From CAYUYV01 sp050331455 (GTDB lineage: Bacteria; Pseudomonadota; Alphaproteobacteria; JAJFIK01), in contig JBHJGV010000027.1 of NCBI GenBank assembly GCA_050331455.1, forward strand, positions 62,001 to 126,000: 64,000 nucleotides of DNA, in the 5' to 3' direction. The notes under the pieces were generated by a model. The model had not been told where the DNA came from, ran no database searches, and saw only the letters and a program-made list of their open reading frames with translations. Position numbers and translations under genes: made by a program. Position 1 is the stretch's first letter; each line of letters opens with the position of its first letter. Shown piece by piece: positions 18,297-26,253 of this stretch.

Positions 18297-19514
18297 ATGG
18301 CGGGGACTGTGGCTTTGATCGTCGCGGCCGGACGGGGCATGCGGGCCGGCGGCGGCATCCCGAAACAATATCGGGACGTGGCCGGGGAACCGGTGCTGCG
18401 CCATACGGTCCGCGCCTTTCTGGAGCACCGCGCCGTCGATGCCGTCCGCGTGGTGATCCATCCTGACGATCGGGGCCTCTATGATGCGGCGACCGCGGGC
18501 CTGCCGGTTCTGGACCCGGTGCATGGCGGGGAGACGCGCCAGCAATCCGTGGCCCTCGGTCTCCAGAGCCTGAAGGACCTGTCGCCGGAGCGTGTGCTCA
18601 TTCAGGACGGCGCGCGGCCCCTGACCGATGCGGCCACCATCGGGCGGGTGCTGAAGGCCCTGGAAAGCCACCCCGGTGCGATTGCCGCCCTCCCCGCTTC
18701 CGACACCATAAAACGCACGGGTGCCGACGGCACCGGCGCAGACGTCCCGCCGCTGATTACGGAAACCGTCCCGCGGGAAACCCTGTGGCGGGCCCAGACC
18801 CCCCAGGGCTTTGTCTTTGCCGCCATCCTCGATGCCCATGACCGGGCCGGCGGCCGGGAGCTGACCGACGACGCCGCGGTCGCCGAGGCGGCGGGCCTCG
18901 CCGTCGCCCTCGTGCGGGGCTCGGACCGGAACATCAAGATCACCACACCGGACGATTTTCAGTTTGCGGAGCGCCTCATGACAGAATCACGACCCTCGCC
19001 GGCGCCGGATGCCACGCCCCAATGGGAAAGCCGCACCGGGCTCGGCTTCGACGTCCACGCCTTCGAACCCGGCAATGCCGTCATCCTGGGCGGGGTCGAA
19101 ATCGACCATGACGCGAAGCTGAAGGGCCATTCGGATGCGGATGTGGGTCTTCACGCCCTGACGGACGCCCTGTTCGGCGCCATGGTCGACGGCGATATCG
19201 GCCAGCACTTCCCGCCCTCGGACCCGCAGTGGAAAGGGGCCGCCTCGGACCAGTTCCTGATTTATGCGGTAGAGCGTCTGCGCGCGCGGGGGGGACGGCT
19301 CGTTCATCTGGACCTGACCCTGATCTGCGAGCGCCCCAAAATAGGCCCCCACCGGGACGCCATCGCCCGGCGCATTGCCGACATTGTGGGCGTGACCCCC
19401 GACCGCGTCAGCGTGAAAGCCACGACAACGGAGCAGTTGGGGTTCACCGGTCGCCGGGAGGGCATCGCAGCCCAGGCCGCCGTTACGATCGAGTTGCCCC
19501 GATCCTATGGCTGA
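18297..19514 (+). CDS. ispDF: bifunctional IspD/IspF (MEP pathway)
   Basis: Fused 2-C-methyl-D-erythritol 4-phosphate cytidylyltransferase and MECDP synthase, 405 aa, catalysing two non-consecutive steps of the MEP isoprenoid pathway. IspD part (1 to about 225): VALIVAAGRGMR, PKQYRDVAG, VLIQDGARP, AQTPQGF and the D-D pair in ELTDDAAVAE. IspF part (about 245-405): GLGFDVHAF with the Asp-His metal ligands, GHSDADVGLHALTDAL, DIGQHFPPSDPQW, and KATTTEQLGFTGRREGIAAQA at the end. GGAGAGGGAGAAG precedes the ATG. The fusion is common in alphaproteobacteria. Divergent from dusB. Confidence 0.95.
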   Translation: MAGTVALIVAAGRGMRAGGGIPKQYRDVAGEPVLRHTVRAFLEHRAVDAVRVVIHPDDRGLYDAATAGLPVLDPVHGGETRQQSVALGLQSLKDLSPERVLIQDGARPLTDAATIGRVLKALESHPGAIAALPASDTIKRTGADGTGADVPPLITETVPRETLWRAQTPQGFVFAAILDAHDRAGGRELTDDAAVAEAAGLAVALVRGSDRNIKITTPDDFQFAERLMTESRPSPAPDATPQWESRTGLGFDVHAFEPGNAVILGGVEIDHDAKLKGHSDADVGLHALTDALFGAMVDGDIGQHFPPSDPQWKGAASDQFLIYAVERLRARGGRLVHLDLTLICERPKIGPHRDAIARRIADIVGVTPDRVSVKATTTEQLGFTGRREGIAAQAAVTIELPRSYG

Positions 19515-19866
19515 AACCGGGACGACCGCTTTGTCCGGACAGAAAAAGCCGCTGTTGGGACGGGTTTCGCGAGGCGTGCCGATGAGCGAGTGCCCCGAGC
19601 CGAAGCCGATGGCGACCAAAGCCCGACCAGGAAAGACGTCCTCACGCCTTCCCGAAAGCCGCGCCGCGCTCAGTGCGCAGGGCATCCTCGGTGCCCATGA
19701 CCGGGACGCAGACGGCCTCGTCGGCGAGGACGATTTCAAGCCCACAATCCCCGACAGGCGACGCAGATCCCCATGGAAGGACATTTCGCGCCACGCGCGC
19801 CGGGATAACGGCGCCTTTTGTCCGCCCACGTTCCTTCCCGCACCGTTAAAGTTCATGATAACGTGA
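19507..19866 (+). CDS. doubtful small ORF with an EF-hand-like loop, overlapping the ispDF stop
   Basis: A 119-aa open frame whose ATG overlaps the ispDF TGA in a different frame (ATGGCTGA), a layout used for translational coupling. No family is recognised and no signal peptide is seen. Residues DRDADGLVGEDDF fit the EF-hand calcium loop: Asp at positions 1, 3 and 5, Gly at 6, a hydrophobic at 8, an acid at 12, then Phe. The third codon position is rich in G/C, as in neighbouring real genes. Against it: a weak ribosome site, an Arg/Pro-rich low-complexity sequence, and a single EF-hand loop, which can occur by chance. The opposite strand is also open here. Confidence 0.3.
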   Translation: MAETGTTALSGQKKPLLGRVSRGVPMSECPEPKPMATKARPGKTSSRLPESRAALSAQGILGAHDRDADGLVGEDDFKPTIPDRRRRSPWKDISRHARRDNGAFCPPTFLPAPLKFMIT

Positions 19867-20030
19867 TAAGGAACTTATGGAGATTTTAGCGATCCAACAC
19901 GCCCCTGCGCCGGTCAATTGTCTGCGCGGGGGCGTTCGCTTGTGTGCCCCCGGACGGGATAAAGGCAGGCGACGGCGCTCGAACACCATGCTAGGCCATC
20001 ATCGTCCGAAATTCGCAGAAGGGTTCAGTG
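19867..20030. other. intergenic region upstream of the RND operon
   Basis: A short gap before the efflux adaptor. It includes the more AT-rich 19850-19880 stretch (gataacgtgataaggaact), which may hold promoter elements. I see no convincing paired hexamers and no operator symmetry. If the small ORF before it is not real, the unassigned gap runs from 19515 to 20030. Confidence 0.3.
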
Positions 20031-21104
20031 ATGCAGATCACAAAGTCGCAAATCGCAAAGTCACTGTTCATATGGATTGTTGCCGGCGCCCTGGCCGCCT
20101 GCAGCGAGGAGATGCCGGAGCCGTCGCGGGCGGGCGAGCGTCCCGCCAAAATTTTGGAAGTGACGGAAAGCTCCGTCATTCGATCCTTCCGCCTGCCAAT
20201 GGTCGTCGGTTCGGCGGAGACCACAGTCTTGGCCTTCCAGGTGAGCGGGCAATTGCAGAAGCTTGAGGTCAGCGAAGGTGATGAAATCACCTCCGGCCAA
20301 CAGATTGCACAGCTTGACCAGCGCAGCTTCGAGAATGCCGTCACGGCCGCCCGCGCCGAATACGAACAGGCCCGGGACAATTTCAATCGCGCCCGCGAGC
20401 TGATCCAACGGGGCAATATTGCGCGCAGCGTCTACGACCAACGCCGGGCCGCGGCGGACATTGCCCGCGCAAAGCTGGACTCCGCGGAAAAAGACCTCAA
20501 GGACTCCACGCTCTTCGCGCCCTTTGACGGCATTATCGCCGATTTGCATGTGGAATCCTTCGAGACCGTCAGCGCCAGCCAGCGCATCATGACGGTGCAA
20601 GGGGCCAACGCGGTTGAAGCCGTGGTGCAGATGCCGGCCTCCATCGTCATCAATGCCGATTTGATCCAGCCGCTGGATTTGTTCGTGGTGCTTGATGCGG
20701 CGCCGGAAACGCGGCTGGTGGCCGCCTTGAGCGAGACCACGGCCCTGGCCGACGCCCAGACCCAGACCTTCGAAACGAAATTCTCCTTCGCGAGCCCGGA
20801 GGGCCTGCTGATCCTGCCCGGCATGACGGGTCTGATTTACGGGCGCTACACCCTGTCCGGCGAAGCGGCGCCCACGGAGAGTATCCGCGTGCCCCTCAGT
20901 GCCGTCCTCAGTGAAGCCGGCCAGACCTATGTCTGGGTCGTGAACCCGGAGACTATGACCGTGTCGCGCCGGGATGTGGTGCTGGGCCAGCCGGAAGGGC
21001 CCTCCCTCACCGTTGAAGCCGGCCTTGCCGCCGGCGATCTCATCATCGAGGCGGGCGGCGCCTATCTCGTCGAAGGCGCCAAAGTGCGTCGTTACGAACC
21101 GTGA
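20031..21104 (+). CDS. RND efflux periplasmic adaptor (membrane fusion lipoprotein)
   Basis: HlyD/AcrA-type adaptor linking an RND pump to an outer-membrane channel, 357 aa. The N-terminus is a lipoprotein signal ending in the lipobox LAAC, so it should be anchored by a lipid. It shows the lipoyl half-motifs (FQVSGQLQKLEVSEGDEITSGQQIAQLD and FAPFDGIIADLHVESFETVSASQRIM), a coiled-coil hairpin between them (about 90-150), then the beta-barrel and membrane-proximal parts. AGAAGGG precedes the ATG at 20031; a GTG lies immediately before it. The pump gene follows after 14 nt. No TolC-like gene is nearby. Confidence 0.9.
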   Translation: MQITKSQIAKSLFIWIVAGALAACSEEMPEPSRAGERPAKILEVTESSVIRSFRLPMVVGSAETTVLAFQVSGQLQKLEVSEGDEITSGQQIAQLDQRSFENAVTAARAEYEQARDNFNRARELIQRGNIARSVYDQRRAAADIARAKLDSAEKDLKDSTLFAPFDGIIADLHVESFETVSASQRIMTVQGANAVEAVVQMPASIVINADLIQPLDLFVVLDAAPETRLVAALSETTALADAQTQTFETKFSFASPEGLLILPGMTGLIYGRYTLSGEAAPTESIRVPLSAVLSEAGQTYVWVVNPETMTVSRRDVVLGQPEGPSLTVEAGLAAGDLIIEAGGAYLVEGAKVRRYEP

Positions 21105-21118
21105 GGGAGCGGGGCACC

Positions 21119-24100
21119 ATGAATATTGCGGAATATGCGATTCAGAACCGGCTAATCATGTGGCTGGTGGTGATCATCTCTCTCATCGGCGGCTATTACG
21201 CCTATGAGACCCTGCCGCGGTTCGAGGACCCGGAATTCACCATCCGGACGGCCCAGATCTACACGTCCTATCCGGGGGCCACGCCGGAAGAAGTGGCCAA
21301 TGAAGTCAGCGACGCGATCGAGACCGAACTGCAAAGCATGCAGGAGGTCGATGAGATCCGGTCCGTGTCGAGCTATGGCTTTTCCCTGGTCGAAGTGGAC
21401 ATCAAGAACGCTTTCTCCCCCAACAAGGATGCGCTGGGACAGGTCTTCAATCGCTTGAGGTCCAAGGTTCAGGATGCCGAAGCGGCTCTGCCGACCGGGG
21501 CCGGTAAGCCGGTCGTCAATGACGAATTCGGTGACGTGTTCGGTCTCTATTATGTCGTCACGGGCAACGGATACTCCCTGGCGGAACTCTATGAGTATGT
21601 CTGGGATCTGCGCACGGAGCTTCTGGCCGTCGATGATGTCGCGAAGATCCGTACCTTCGGCGATCAGACCGAGGCCATCTATATCGAGGTGGCCCGGGAT
21701 CGCGCCGCGGCCTTCGGCGTCGAGCTTGAAAATGTCTTTGCCGATCTGTCCGGCCAAAATGCCGTGGTGTCCGCAGGCACAGCGGAAGTCGGCAATCTTC
21801 GCGTGGTGATCCACCCCACGGGCGAACTCGACTCCGTCAAGGCCATCGAAAATGTTGTCGTGTCGGGAACGGACAGCAGCGACATCGTCTATCTGCGTGA
21901 TGTGGCAACGGTCACACGGGGCTATGTGGAGCCGGCACGCTCCCTTGCCCGCTACAATGGCGAACCGGCCATCGTGTTCGGGATTTCCAATGTCAGCGGG
22001 TCGAATGTGGCCAAGATGGGCGAGGCGATCCGCGTCAAGCTGGCCGAGATGGAAGTCAACCGGCCGCTGGGCATCGAAGTACACGAGTTCTACCACCAAG
22101 GCGATGCCGTGAACGAATCCGTCGAGAGCTTCGTTGTGAACGTGGTCGCTGCGGTCGTCATCGTGCTTGTCACGCTGTTGATTTTCATGGGATTGCGCTC
22201 GGCCCTGATCATCGGCGGGGTCCTGGTCATCACCATCGCCGCGACCCTGTTGACCATGTATTTCGTGGCCCTGCCCATGCACCGGATCTCCCTTGGTGCA
22301 CTGATCATTGCCCTGGGTATGCTGGTCGATAACGCGATCGTGGTGACCGACGGCATCCTGGTCGGGATCAGCAAGGGCGAGCGCCTTATCGACAGCGCAA
22401 AGTCCATCGTCGGAAAGACGATCTGGTCGCTGCTGGGCGGCACGCTGGTCGGCATCATCGCCTTCGCACCCATCGGTTTCGCCCCCGGCAATGCGGGCGA
22501 GTACTGTAACCACCTGTTCTGGGTGATCTTGATCTCGCTCGGTTATAGCTGGCTGTTTGCGATCACCCTGGTGCCCATGTTCGCCAGTCTGATCATCAAG
22601 GAACAGGCCGTAGGCGGAGCCGACGACGCGCCGAAAGAAAACCGGGCCATGGCGCTCTACAAGCGCTTCCTGGGCGCTGCCCTCGACTATCGGTATGCGG
22701 TCTTTGCCATCGCCATCGGCGCTTTCGTCGCAGCGCTCTGGTCCTTCCAGTTCGTCAAGAACAGTTTCTTTCCTACGGCAACCACGGAACAGATCGCCAT
22801 CGACTTCTTCATGCCGGAGGGAACCGATATCCAGCGCACCTCCGACTACATGGCCGAGGTCGAGGCCAAGCTGGCCGAGTATGACGGCGTGGAGACGGTC
22901 CACACCGTCATTGGCGGCGGCACCTTGCGCTACATGCTGATCTACCGGATCGAGACCCCCAACTCGTCCTATGCCCAGATCCTTCTGAACGTCAAAGACC
23001 TCGATACGGTGACCCGGCTGATGCCGGTCCTGCAAAGGGACATGGATGAGGGCTTCCCAGAGGCCCAGGCCCGGGTTTCCCGGTTCGTGCTCGGACCCAG
23101 CCAGGGGCCGAAGATCGAAGCCAATTTCCTCGGCCCCGATCCAAAAGTCCTGCGCAAACTGGCCAGCGAGGCCAAGGCCATTATGGCGGCCAATCCCTAC
23201 ACCATCGGTGTCAAGACGGACTGGCGCCAGCAAAAGCCCGTGTTCGAACCGCGCTATGCGTCGGAACGGGGCAATCGAGTCGGCGTCTCCCGCGAAGCCC
23301 TTGCCGAAACGCTGAACGCGACCTTCTCCGGACGAACGGTCGGCACCTACCGGGAAGGGGACGATTTGATCCCCATCATTTACCGGGCGCCGGAGCGCGA
23401 ACGCCGGGACCTGGATACGGGGCTCAGCATTCAGATCCCAAGCAGCCGGACCGGCCAGACCGTGCCCCTGTCCGAAACCGTGGAAGGCGCGCGCGTCGTC
23501 TGGCGGGACAGCATGGTGCGGCGTGAGGACCGGGTCTGGAGCCTCACGGTTCAGGCGGATGCGGCCAACGGTTTGTTGCCCTCCCAGGTCCTGGCCCAGG
23601 TGCAGCCGGCCATCGAAGCCATCGAGCTTCCGCCCGGCTATCGCCTGCGCTGGGACGGTGAGGCCGGCGACAGCGCGGAGGCCAATGGCCAGCTTGGCGG
23701 GACCATTCCCCTCGGCTTCCTCGCCATGGTGCTGGTCGTGGTTCTCCTGTTCAACGCCCTCCGTCAGCCGCTGTCGATCTGGCTGATGGTGCCCATGGTC
23801 GTGGTGGGCGTGGTGATCGGTCTTCTTTCGACCGGTACGCCCCTTGAATTCATGGCCATCCTGGGTGTTTTGTCCCTGGCAGGCCTGCTGATCAAGAACG
23901 CCATCGTCCTCGTCGACCAGATGGATCTTGAGATTCGCGAGGGCAAACCACGTTTCAATGCGGTCATCGACTCCGCCGCCAGCCGCGTGCGCCCGGTCAT
24001 GCTGGGGGCCCTGACAACCGTTTTGGGCGTCATCCCGCTGATGAGCGATGTGTTCTTCGGTTCCATGGCCGTGGTGATCGTTTATGGTCTAACCTTTGCG

Positions 24101-24187
24101 ACCGTGTTGACACTGGTGCTGCTGCCGGCGGTCTATGCCGCGCTGTTCAATATCGGACGGTCAGAATGGAGCGAAAGCGCAGCCTGA
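21119..24187 (+). CDS. RND efflux pump inner-membrane subunit (AcrB/HAE-1 like)
   Basis: Proton-driven multidrug or solvent exporter, 1022 aa. The duplicated layout is visible: TM1 at the N-terminus (NRLIMWLVVIISLIGGYYA), a large periplasmic loop, a TM block near 340-500, a second loop, and a final TM block. The TM4 proton-relay motif reads LVDNAIVVTDG, with the first Asp kept and the second Asp of AcrB replaced by Asn, as in several HAE-1 subgroups. PGATPEEVANEVSDAIE near the start is the family repeat motif. I start it at MNIAEYAIQ (21119); the frame is open to 21101. It forms an operon with the adaptor. Substrate unknown. Confidence 0.92.
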   Translation: MNIAEYAIQNRLIMWLVVIISLIGGYYAYETLPRFEDPEFTIRTAQIYTSYPGATPEEVANEVSDAIETELQSMQEVDEIRSVSSYGFSLVEVDIKNAFSPNKDALGQVFNRLRSKVQDAEAALPTGAGKPVVNDEFGDVFGLYYVVTGNGYSLAELYEYVWDLRTELLAVDDVAKIRTFGDQTEAIYIEVARDRAAAFGVELENVFADLSGQNAVVSAGTAEVGNLRVVIHPTGELDSVKAIENVVVSGTDSSDIVYLRDVATVTRGYVEPARSLARYNGEPAIVFGISNVSGSNVAKMGEAIRVKLAEMEVNRPLGIEVHEFYHQGDAVNESVESFVVNVVAAVVIVLVTLLIFMGLRSALIIGGVLVITIAATLLTMYFVALPMHRISLGALIIALGMLVDNAIVVTDGILVGISKGERLIDSAKSIVGKTIWSLLGGTLVGIIAFAPIGFAPGNAGEYCNHLFWVILISLGYSWLFAITLVPMFASLIIKEQAVGGADDAPKENRAMALYKRFLGAALDYRYAVFAIAIGAFVAALWSFQFVKNSFFPTATTEQIAIDFFMPEGTDIQRTSDYMAEVEAKLAEYDGVETVHTVIGGGTLRYMLIYRIETPNSSYAQILLNVKDLDTVTRLMPVLQRDMDEGFPEAQARVSRFVLGPSQGPKIEANFLGPDPKVLRKLASEAKAIMAANPYTIGVKTDWRQQKPVFEPRYASERGNRVGVSREALAETLNATFSGRTVGTYREGDDLIPIIYRAPERERRDLDTGLSIQIPSSRTGQTVPLSETVEGARVVWRDSMVRREDRVWSLTVQADAANGLLPSQVLAQVQPAIEAIELPPGYRLRWDGEAGDSAEANGQLGGTIPLGFLAMVLVVVLLFNALRQPLSIWLMVPMVVVGVVIGLLSTGTPLEFMAILGVLSLAGLLIKNAIVLVDQMDLEIREGKPRFNAVIDSAASRVRPVMLGALTTVLGVIPLMSDVFFGSMAVVIVYGLTFATVLTLVLLPAVYAALFNIGRSEWSESAA

Positions 24188-24198
24188 CGGCACAAGAC

Positions 24199-24244
24199 GC
24201 CGCCGACCCCTGGCACCCGCATACGGGGCTGAAGGGTCGGCGGC
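24199..24244 (+). terminator. long hairpin after the RND pump gene
   Basis: GCCGCCGACCC (24199-24209) pairs perfectly over 11 bp with GGGTCGGCGGC (24234-24244). The loop can form a second small stem (CCCG/CGGG). It starts 11 nt after the pump stop. The tail is not T-rich, so termination is likely but not classical. Confidence 0.45.
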
Positions 24245-24280
24245 GCGGGCCTTCAGGGCATGTGCGGAAGGACTAAAGGC

Positions 24281-25339
24281 GTGAATCGCAGATCCGTCCC
24301 CGAAACGTCGGACAAGCCCGGCGTTCTTGCCACCGTCGCCTCGACCATCGTCGCCTTCGCCCTGTCACGGGGCATCAGCATCCACGAGATCGAAACGGCC
24401 ACTGGCCTATCCGGGCTCGATCTCGTCCATCCGGACGCCAGACTGCCTGAGGACGTGATCGCGGCACTCTGGGACATGCTGGTTCCGTCCGATCCCGAAG
24501 TCGCCCTGTCCATGGAACTGGCACGGGCGGCGCCGTTCTCCTTTTTTGGCGGCTTGGTCCATGGAGCCCAGTTCGCGAAAGACTTGCGTACGGTCCTTCA
24601 CCTCATGGTGAAGACCCGCAGGTTCATGGCGGATCGCCTGCACATGGCGCTGGAGGAACAGGGTGGCGAAGCCACTCTGACCTGTGCCCACCCCATGGTC
24701 GGAGCGGATCGCGGGCGGACGGCCGAGGTGGGCGCCGGTATCTTTACACGCATGATCTCGGACGTCCTGGGTATCGAAAACAGTCTCGTCCGTGTGGAGT
24801 TCTTCCATCCGCCGAGCGGTCCGACAAAAGCCTATCTGGACTTTTTTCAGACTGAGGTGCATTTCGAAAGACCGGCCAATGCGATCGTGTTGAAACGCGA
24901 CTGCCTGGATCTTGGGATCAGTCAGTCTAATGCCGAATTATTTGCCTTTGTCGAGCAGTATTACGACGGCGTCCTGAGACGCCTTGATTGTGCCATTGAG
25001 CCACCCGGCATCGCGCGGCTGCGCAAAGCCGTGGTGGAAGCGGTCTCGAACGGGTGTTTCGAACCGATATCCGTGGCGGCGCGCATGAATGTCAGCCTTC
25101 GGTCTGCGCAGCGGATCGCGAATGGTCATGGCACGTCAATCCAAGCGCTGATCAATGACAGGCGCGCCCAAAGCGCCATGGATTTCCTGCAAGATCCGGA
25201 GGTCGACATTCACGCCATCGCTCTTCTGCTGGGCTACTCCGATGACAGAGCGTTCCGGCGGGCCTTCAAGCGCTGGACGGGCCGGACACCGTCGGAATTT
25301 CGCAAGGCAGCGTGCCGTCCGGCGCTGGAGACGTCCTGA
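24281..25339 (+). CDS. AraC-family transcriptional regulator
   Basis: About 352 aa with an N-terminal ligand-binding-type domain (arabinose-binding-like, OruR/ArgR style) and a C-terminal AraC double helix-turn-helix: VAARMNVSLRSAQRIANGHGTSIQALINDRR, then IHAIALLLGYSDDRAFRRAFKRWTGRTPSEFR, the classic family signature. I chose GTG 24281 because GGAAGGA sits 8 nt upstream; an in-frame ATG at 24260 is possible. Its place just after the RND genes suggests it may control the pump, which is inference only. Confidence 0.85.
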   Translation: MNRRSVPETSDKPGVLATVASTIVAFALSRGISIHEIETATGLSGLDLVHPDARLPEDVIAALWDMLVPSDPEVALSMELARAAPFSFFGGLVHGAQFAKDLRTVLHLMVKTRRFMADRLHMALEEQGGEATLTCAHPMVGADRGRTAEVGAGIFTRMISDVLGIENSLVRVEFFHPPSGPTKAYLDFFQTEVHFERPANAIVLKRDCLDLGISQSNAELFAFVEQYYDGVLRRLDCAIEPPGIARLRKAVVEAVSNGCFEPISVAARMNVSLRSAQRIANGHGTSIQALINDRRAQSAMDFLQDPEVDIHAIALLLGYSDDRAFRRAFKRWTGRTPSEFRKAACRPALETS

Positions 25340-25483
25340 GTTTCACAACCGACGTGCCGGATTGACCGCCCGTAAGATCCCGCCCCCTGGCGATCTTCGC
25401 GCGATGGGCTATAGACACCGTCGGGGACCCCGGTCACGGTCCCACCGGCTATGGCCAGCGCGAGCGAAAAAGAGGGAACGGGC

Positions 25484-26170
25484 ATGCGGGATTGGCTGAC
25501 GGAGAAGCTTCGGAGCGAAATGTCGGACCGCGCCACGGGCTGGCGCAAAGGACTGCTCGACATTGTGGATCTCAACCGGGCCGCCTTCACGGCGCTGAGC
25601 CAGCCAACCCACACGGCCGGGACCATCATTCTTGATGACGAAGAAAACTACCGGGCGGCCCTCGAAATGGCCTGGCGGGGCATCATGACGTCGCTGGTGA
25701 TTTTCGGAGCCCTGTTCTCACTGATTACGCTTGTGACCGGCCAGGACGTGCCACTCGGGGAATTCCTGGTCAATCTGCTTCTGGGCCTTTACATCGCCGC
25801 CGGCATCATCGTGGGCAGCTATGTCCTGCGTTACGGGCTGAGAGTGTGGAAAAAGCCCGAAAACCTAACGGACAAGCGCTTGTTCCACGTCTATGTGGCC
25901 TGGGCAGCGCCAATGATCGTGCTGACATACATCCCCGGAAGTCTGATCGCCGTTGCAGGGGCGTTTTTCATGGTCGATGGGGAGAATGTGCTGCACAGCC
26001 TGTACAGTCTCGCTGTCAGTGTGGTGGGCTTCCGGGCCTTGTGCGTCATGATGTACGAGAAGTTCAAACTCGCTTGGTACAAGACGCTTATCGGCTATTT
26101 CGTGGGCGTCGTCGGCTTTGTGATCCTGCTTTTGATCATCGCCACACCCTTGGCCTTGATGGGCTTTTGA
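25484..26170 (+). CDS. hypothetical multi-pass membrane protein
   Basis: About 228 aa, family not recognised. A soluble N-terminus of about 65 residues is followed by roughly five hydrophobic segments (MTSLVIFGALFSLITLV, LVNLLLGLYIAAGIIVGSYV, WAAPMIVLTYIPGSLIAVAGAFF, LYSLAVSVVGFRALCVMMY and the C-terminal VGVVGFVILLLIIATPLALMG). The overall shape recalls Yip1-like small membrane proteins, but I cannot confirm that. ATG 25484 follows GAGGGAA; 25451 is an upstream alternative. It ends 23 nt before a strong terminator shared with rpoD. Confidence 0.7.
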   Translation: MRDWLTEKLRSEMSDRATGWRKGLLDIVDLNRAAFTALSQPTHTAGTIILDDEENYRAALEMAWRGIMTSLVIFGALFSLITLVTGQDVPLGEFLVNLLLGLYIAAGIIVGSYVLRYGLRVWKKPENLTDKRLFHVYVAWAAPMIVLTYIPGSLIAVAGAFFMVDGENVLHSLYSLAVSVVGFRALCVMMYEKFKLAWYKTLIGYFVGVVGFVILLLIIATPLALMGF

Positions 26171-26192
26171 CGGGCGAAGCGACCGCCGAATG

Positions 26193-26230
26193 AAAGGGCC
26201 GTGACGGATCATCCGCCACGGCCCTTTTTT
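26193..26230 (+). terminator. bidirectional intrinsic terminator between the membrane protein and rpoD
   Basis: GGGCCGTGaCGGAT and TCCGcCACGGCCC form a long stem with one mismatch, followed by six T on the plus strand. On the minus strand the complementary tail is CCCTTTCA, so it can also end rpoD transcription. It lies exactly between two convergent genes. Confidence 0.8.
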
Positions 26231-26253
26231 CGAACAGATGGCGTCCGCCGGTA

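Noticed and set aside
18987..19856. 289-aa minus-strand frame over the ispDF end
   Set aside because: Mostly antisense to the IspF domain; no recognisable domain.
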